From Arsenophonus sp031446145 (GTDB lineage: Bacteria; Pseudomonadota; Gammaproteobacteria; Enterobacterales; Enterobacteriaceae): a DNA stretch of 64,000 nucleotides. The position numbers and the translations under genes are program-made. The stretch spans positions 682,001 to 746,000 of the forward strand of contig CP132903.1 in NCBI GenBank assembly GCA_031446145.1, given 5' to 3'. Under the pieces are notes generated by a model. It saw only the letters and a program-made list of their open reading frames with translations. It made no database searches and was not told the DNA's origin. This document shows positions 61,302 through 64,000 of this stretch, piece by piece (position 1 is the stretch's first letter; each line of letters begins with the position of its first letter).

Positions 61302-62951
61302 AAAAATTATTTGTATGTCAAAACTATGTTATATAATTATGTAAAATTATATTTTATTAATATGCAGTGTATTTTTAGATAAATTATTATTTTTCTTGAT
61401 TTCATAAAATGTTATTTTTCAATAAATATTAAAAAATTAAGTAATAAATATCTTATGTTTATTTGAATTTTATTTTTTAAATGAAACAATATTGCGCTTA
61501 TGATATTTTTTATAAAAATAAAATTCCGTGTTTTATATTAAAATTTAAAAAATAAGTACAAAAATATTTTTTAGTTAAAGTCATTTATTTAGATTTATTC
61601 ATTAAATTTATAAACAATAGATTTATTAAAATAAAATTAAGAATTTAAAAAACAATATATTGATTTTTAAATAATCTTTTTTATCATAATAATTATTTTT
61701 AATAATAATTTTTTAATATTTAATTTATGATGATCATCATACGAATATTATTATTTGCAAAAATAATTTTAAGATAATGTTTAGAAATACTTTTTTTGTA
61801 TATTATAATGTTAGTAAAAACATTACTGTGATTTTTTTTGAATTTCAGTATTTTTATATAAAAAATTATTTTTTAATAAAATGTTAAATCTTAGTTAATT
61901 AAATTTTCTATCTATGATTATTTTTAATATTTTTTTGTTTTAAAAACTTAAAAAATAACTCTTAAAAATAAAGAATTAGATAATTTCTTTTATTTTTACA
62001 TATTGCAAAATATAGTGTTTATGACTTAAAAACATATAAATAAAAATAAAAAGTTTTAATATTAATAACTTTTGTAAATATCTATTTAATATATTTAAAT
62101 TATTAATTTTTATATAAAATATATTAATAATATGAGAATTTAAAAACAATAAGAATTATTAATTAATTTTACAAATTTTAAAATAATTATAGTATATTTT
62201 ATAATAAAAATTTTTAAAATATAAAAATATTATTAAAATTTTATCATAAATTTAATACAGGAATTTATTTTTAATAAATGCATCGGTGTATTTTTAAAAA
62301 ATTTTACATTTACAATATTATCATATTTTATAGGAAATAAAACAATAGAAATAAATCATAGATTATAGTTTTTATTAAGAATTATTTTAAGTATTATATA
62401 AAAATTTATGATTTTTAAAAAAGTATAGATTATTTTAAGTTTTTATTAATTGTTTAAAAATTAAAAAATTATACATAATCTTTATTTATGAAATATATTT
62501 TTTTAAAATCAATCAATGAAATATATTTTAAAATAATATAAATTGCACATAATAAAATAATTAATTATTATGATTTTAAATAAATGTTATTATTAAAAAT
62601 AAAAAAAATAAAAAAGTATAAAAAATACGATATATGCTATTTTGTATAATCTTATAAAATATAATAAAAATTATATTTAATGATATTAATTAGTATTTAA
62701 TTTTTAAAATTATGAAAATTTTTTATTTAAATTTAAGTTATAGTTTCATACTTAATGTTGTTTTTTAGCAATATGTATAGATGCAGTGTGCTTTCATTTT
62801 TAAATATAATATATGTTAAATATTTTAAATAAAATATTTTTTACAGTCATCAATAAATATATTTTTTCTTAATTTTTAGTAATCTTGTTTTTATTATTCG
62901 TAAAAATTACATGTAATATTTCTATTAATTTATGGTCAGGAATTCTTTTTT
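61302..62951. other. 1.65-kb AT-rich spacer between dxr and uppS
   Basis: The second longest empty stretch of the window and one with no missing ancestral gene to explain it, since dxr and uppS are neighbours in E. coli. It contains a 14-base perfect palindrome, ATGATGATCATCAT, at 61727-61740. No reading frame, RNA or repeat family was identified. AGGA lies about ten bases before the uppS start. Confidence 0.5.
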
Positions 62952-63701
62952 ATGAAATTTATGTATGAGAATAATTTATACTATCGAATACCTAAGCATG
63001 TTGCTATTATTATGGATGGTAATGGCCGGTGGGCAAAAAAAAATGGAAAATTAAGAATAAAAGGGCATATTGCAGGAACAGAAGCAGTAAAAAAAGCAAT
63101 CAAATTTGCGCTTGAAAATCAAATTCAATCTTTAACACTTTATGCATTTAGTAGTGAAAATTGGAATCGACCAGAAACTGAAGTAAGTGCTTTGATGGAA
63201 CTTTTTGCTCGATATTTGGACAATGCAATTCAAAATTTAAATATACATAATATCAAATTAACTATTATTGGTGATATAAGTAAATTTAATATTCAATTAA
63301 AAAAACTTATTAAACATGCAATTTCTGTAACAGCAAAAAATACTGGGTTACAACTTAATATTGCAGTAAATTACGGTGGTCGTTGGGATATCACACATGG
63401 AATGCGTGTAATTGCTAAAAAAATCAAAAAAGGTATATTATTGCCAGAAAATATTAATGAAGAAATAGTCAATAAATGTATTAGTTTACATGATCAACCA
63501 ATGGTAGATTTAGTTATTAGAACTGGAAAAGAATATCGTATTAGTAATTTTCTTTTATGGCAGATTGCTTATGCTGAATTTTATTTTACTGATATATTGT
63601 GGCCTGATTTTGATGAAATAGCCTTTAGGAGTGCAATTACAGCCTTTAGTAATCGTGAACGACGATTTGGTAAAACTACGCATGATAATATTAATTCATA
63701 A
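62952..63701 (+). CDS. uppS: Undecaprenyl diphosphate synthase
   Basis: 249 residues (E. coli UppS/IspU 253). cis-Prenyltransferase making C55 undecaprenyl diphosphate, the carrier for peptidoglycan (and O-antigen) units. Conserved: HVAIIMDGNGRWAKKNGKLR with the catalytic Asp (about residue 22), HIAGTEAVKKAIKFA, LTLYAFSSENWNRPETEVSA, NIAVNYGGRWDI, and DLVIRTGKEYRISNFLLWQI then AYAEFYFTDILWPDF. In E. coli the corresponding motif is RTGGEHRISNFLLWQ, so two positions differ (Gly-Glu-His to Lys-Glu-Tyr). cdsA follows 15 bases later. Confidence 0.96.
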   Translation: MKFMYENNLYYRIPKHVAIIMDGNGRWAKKNGKLRIKGHIAGTEAVKKAIKFALENQIQSLTLYAFSSENWNRPETEVSALMELFARYLDNAIQNLNIHNIKLTIIGDISKFNIQLKKLIKHAISVTAKNTGLQLNIAVNYGGRWDITHGMRVIAKKIKKGILLPENINEEIVNKCISLHDQPMVDLVIRTGKEYRISNFLLWQIAYAEFYFTDILWPDFDEIAFRSAITAFSNRERRFGKTTHDNINS

Positions 63702-63716
63702 AAATAGAGACTTATT

Positions 63717-64000
63717 TTGTTAAATTTTAATACTCGTATTATTAGTGCTATTATACTTATTCCATTAGTTATTTCTGGTATTTTTTTGTTACCTCTTGAT
63801 TTTTTTGGTTATGTTCTGATTTTTGTGATTTCGCTTACTGTTTGGGAATGGTGCCAATTTTTTGGTTGGATACAACCAGTTAAACGAATTGTATTTTCTA
63901 TTTTATTTTTTATAAGTTTATTGGGATTGCAATTATCATTTCAAGATTTAACTAAATTAACAAAAGAACCTTTAATTATTTGTATTTTATTTGTTGGATT
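63717..64000 (+). CDS. cdsA: Phosphatidate cytidylyltransferase (5' part, runs off the window)
   Basis: The first 94 codons only. Makes CDP-diacylglycerol from CTP and phosphatidic acid (the PlsC product) in the inner membrane. From a TTG at 63717 the translation is (M)LNFNTRIISAIILIPLVIS, followed by hydrophobic helices and LTVWEWCQFFGWIQP, matching the E. coli RLISAFVLIPVVIAALFLLP start and the AAWEWGQLSG segment. Preceded by AGAGA. It directly follows uppS, as in E. coli. The catalytic C-terminal signature lies beyond the window. Confidence 0.88.
   Translation, partial: MLNFNTRIISAIILIPLVISGIFLLPLDFFGYVLIFVISLTVWEWCQFFGWIQPVKRIVFSILFFISLLGLQLSFQDLTKLTKEPLIICILFVG

Noticed and set aside
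1..64000. tRNA genes, CRISPR arrays, insertion sequences, prophage
   Set aside because: Scanned by eye for GGTTCGANTCC-like T-arms on both strands, regularly spaced repeats, and transposase or integrase motifs; none found. A tRNA-finder run would be decisive.

Overview
The window is about 80% A+T and carries roughly 42 protein genes at only about 71% coding density. No rRNA, recognisable tRNA, insertion sequence, CRISPR array or prophage was seen. Almost every protein aligns by eye over its whole length with an Escherichia coli product, and many genes sit in the E. coli order: hldD-waaF-waaC; ubiK/ribB; nudF..parE-parC-plsC; folA..apaH..rsmA-pdxA-surA-lptD/djlA; thiB-thiP-thiQ; rppH..lgt-thyA..recC..recB-recD..amiC; dapD..map/rpsB-tsf-pyrH-frr-dxr..uppS-cdsA. 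This is the signature of a genome-reduced, vertically inherited endosymbiont of the Enterobacterales. The species cannot be fixed from this window. Wigglesworthia or a reduced Arsenophonus/Providencia-type symbiont are candidates; the low coding density and the retained thiamine importer lean, weakly, to the latter (inference).

Layout. 1-5200: a RhtB/LysE-type exporter and the rhodanese-like gene yibN among long empty AT-rich spacers. 5201-15836: a lipopolysaccharide block (hldD, waaF, frameshifted waaC, waaA, coaD, waaP, waaG, hldE). 16043-26866: ubiK, ribB with a decayed FMN riboswitch, nudF, topoisomerase IV (parE, parC), plsC, folA. 26939-34598: apaH, rsmA, pdxA, surA, lptD and, divergently, djlA. 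35154-38412: the thiamine importer thiB-thiP-thiQ on the minus strand. 38655-52599: rppH, lgt, a long-type thyA, complete recC, recB and recD, and amiC. 53711-64000: dapD and map on the minus strand, then the plus-strand translation/isoprenoid/envelope series rpsB, tsf, pyrH, frr, dxr, uppS and the start of cdsA.

Biology. The cell seems to keep a real Gram-negative envelope: heptose/Kdo core synthesis with core phosphorylation, SurA/LptD delivery of LPS to the outer membrane, Lgt lipoprotein maturation, amidase AmiC, and phospholipid and undecaprenyl synthesis. It keeps RecBCD and topoisomerase IV. Vitamin and cofactor steps (ribB, pdxA, folA/thyA, coaD, thiamine uptake) fit a nutritional symbiont.

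The most notable points are the A10-tract frameshift in waaC, the eroded riboswitch in front of ribB whose helix survives by compensatory change, loss of the catalytic Cys in YibN, loss of the twin-arginine signal in AmiC, a ThyA of the 283-residue class, and large empty spacers, some of which sit between genes that are adjacent in relatives. I found no evidence of a new multi-gene system; this is mostly conserved ancestral content with signs of decay.
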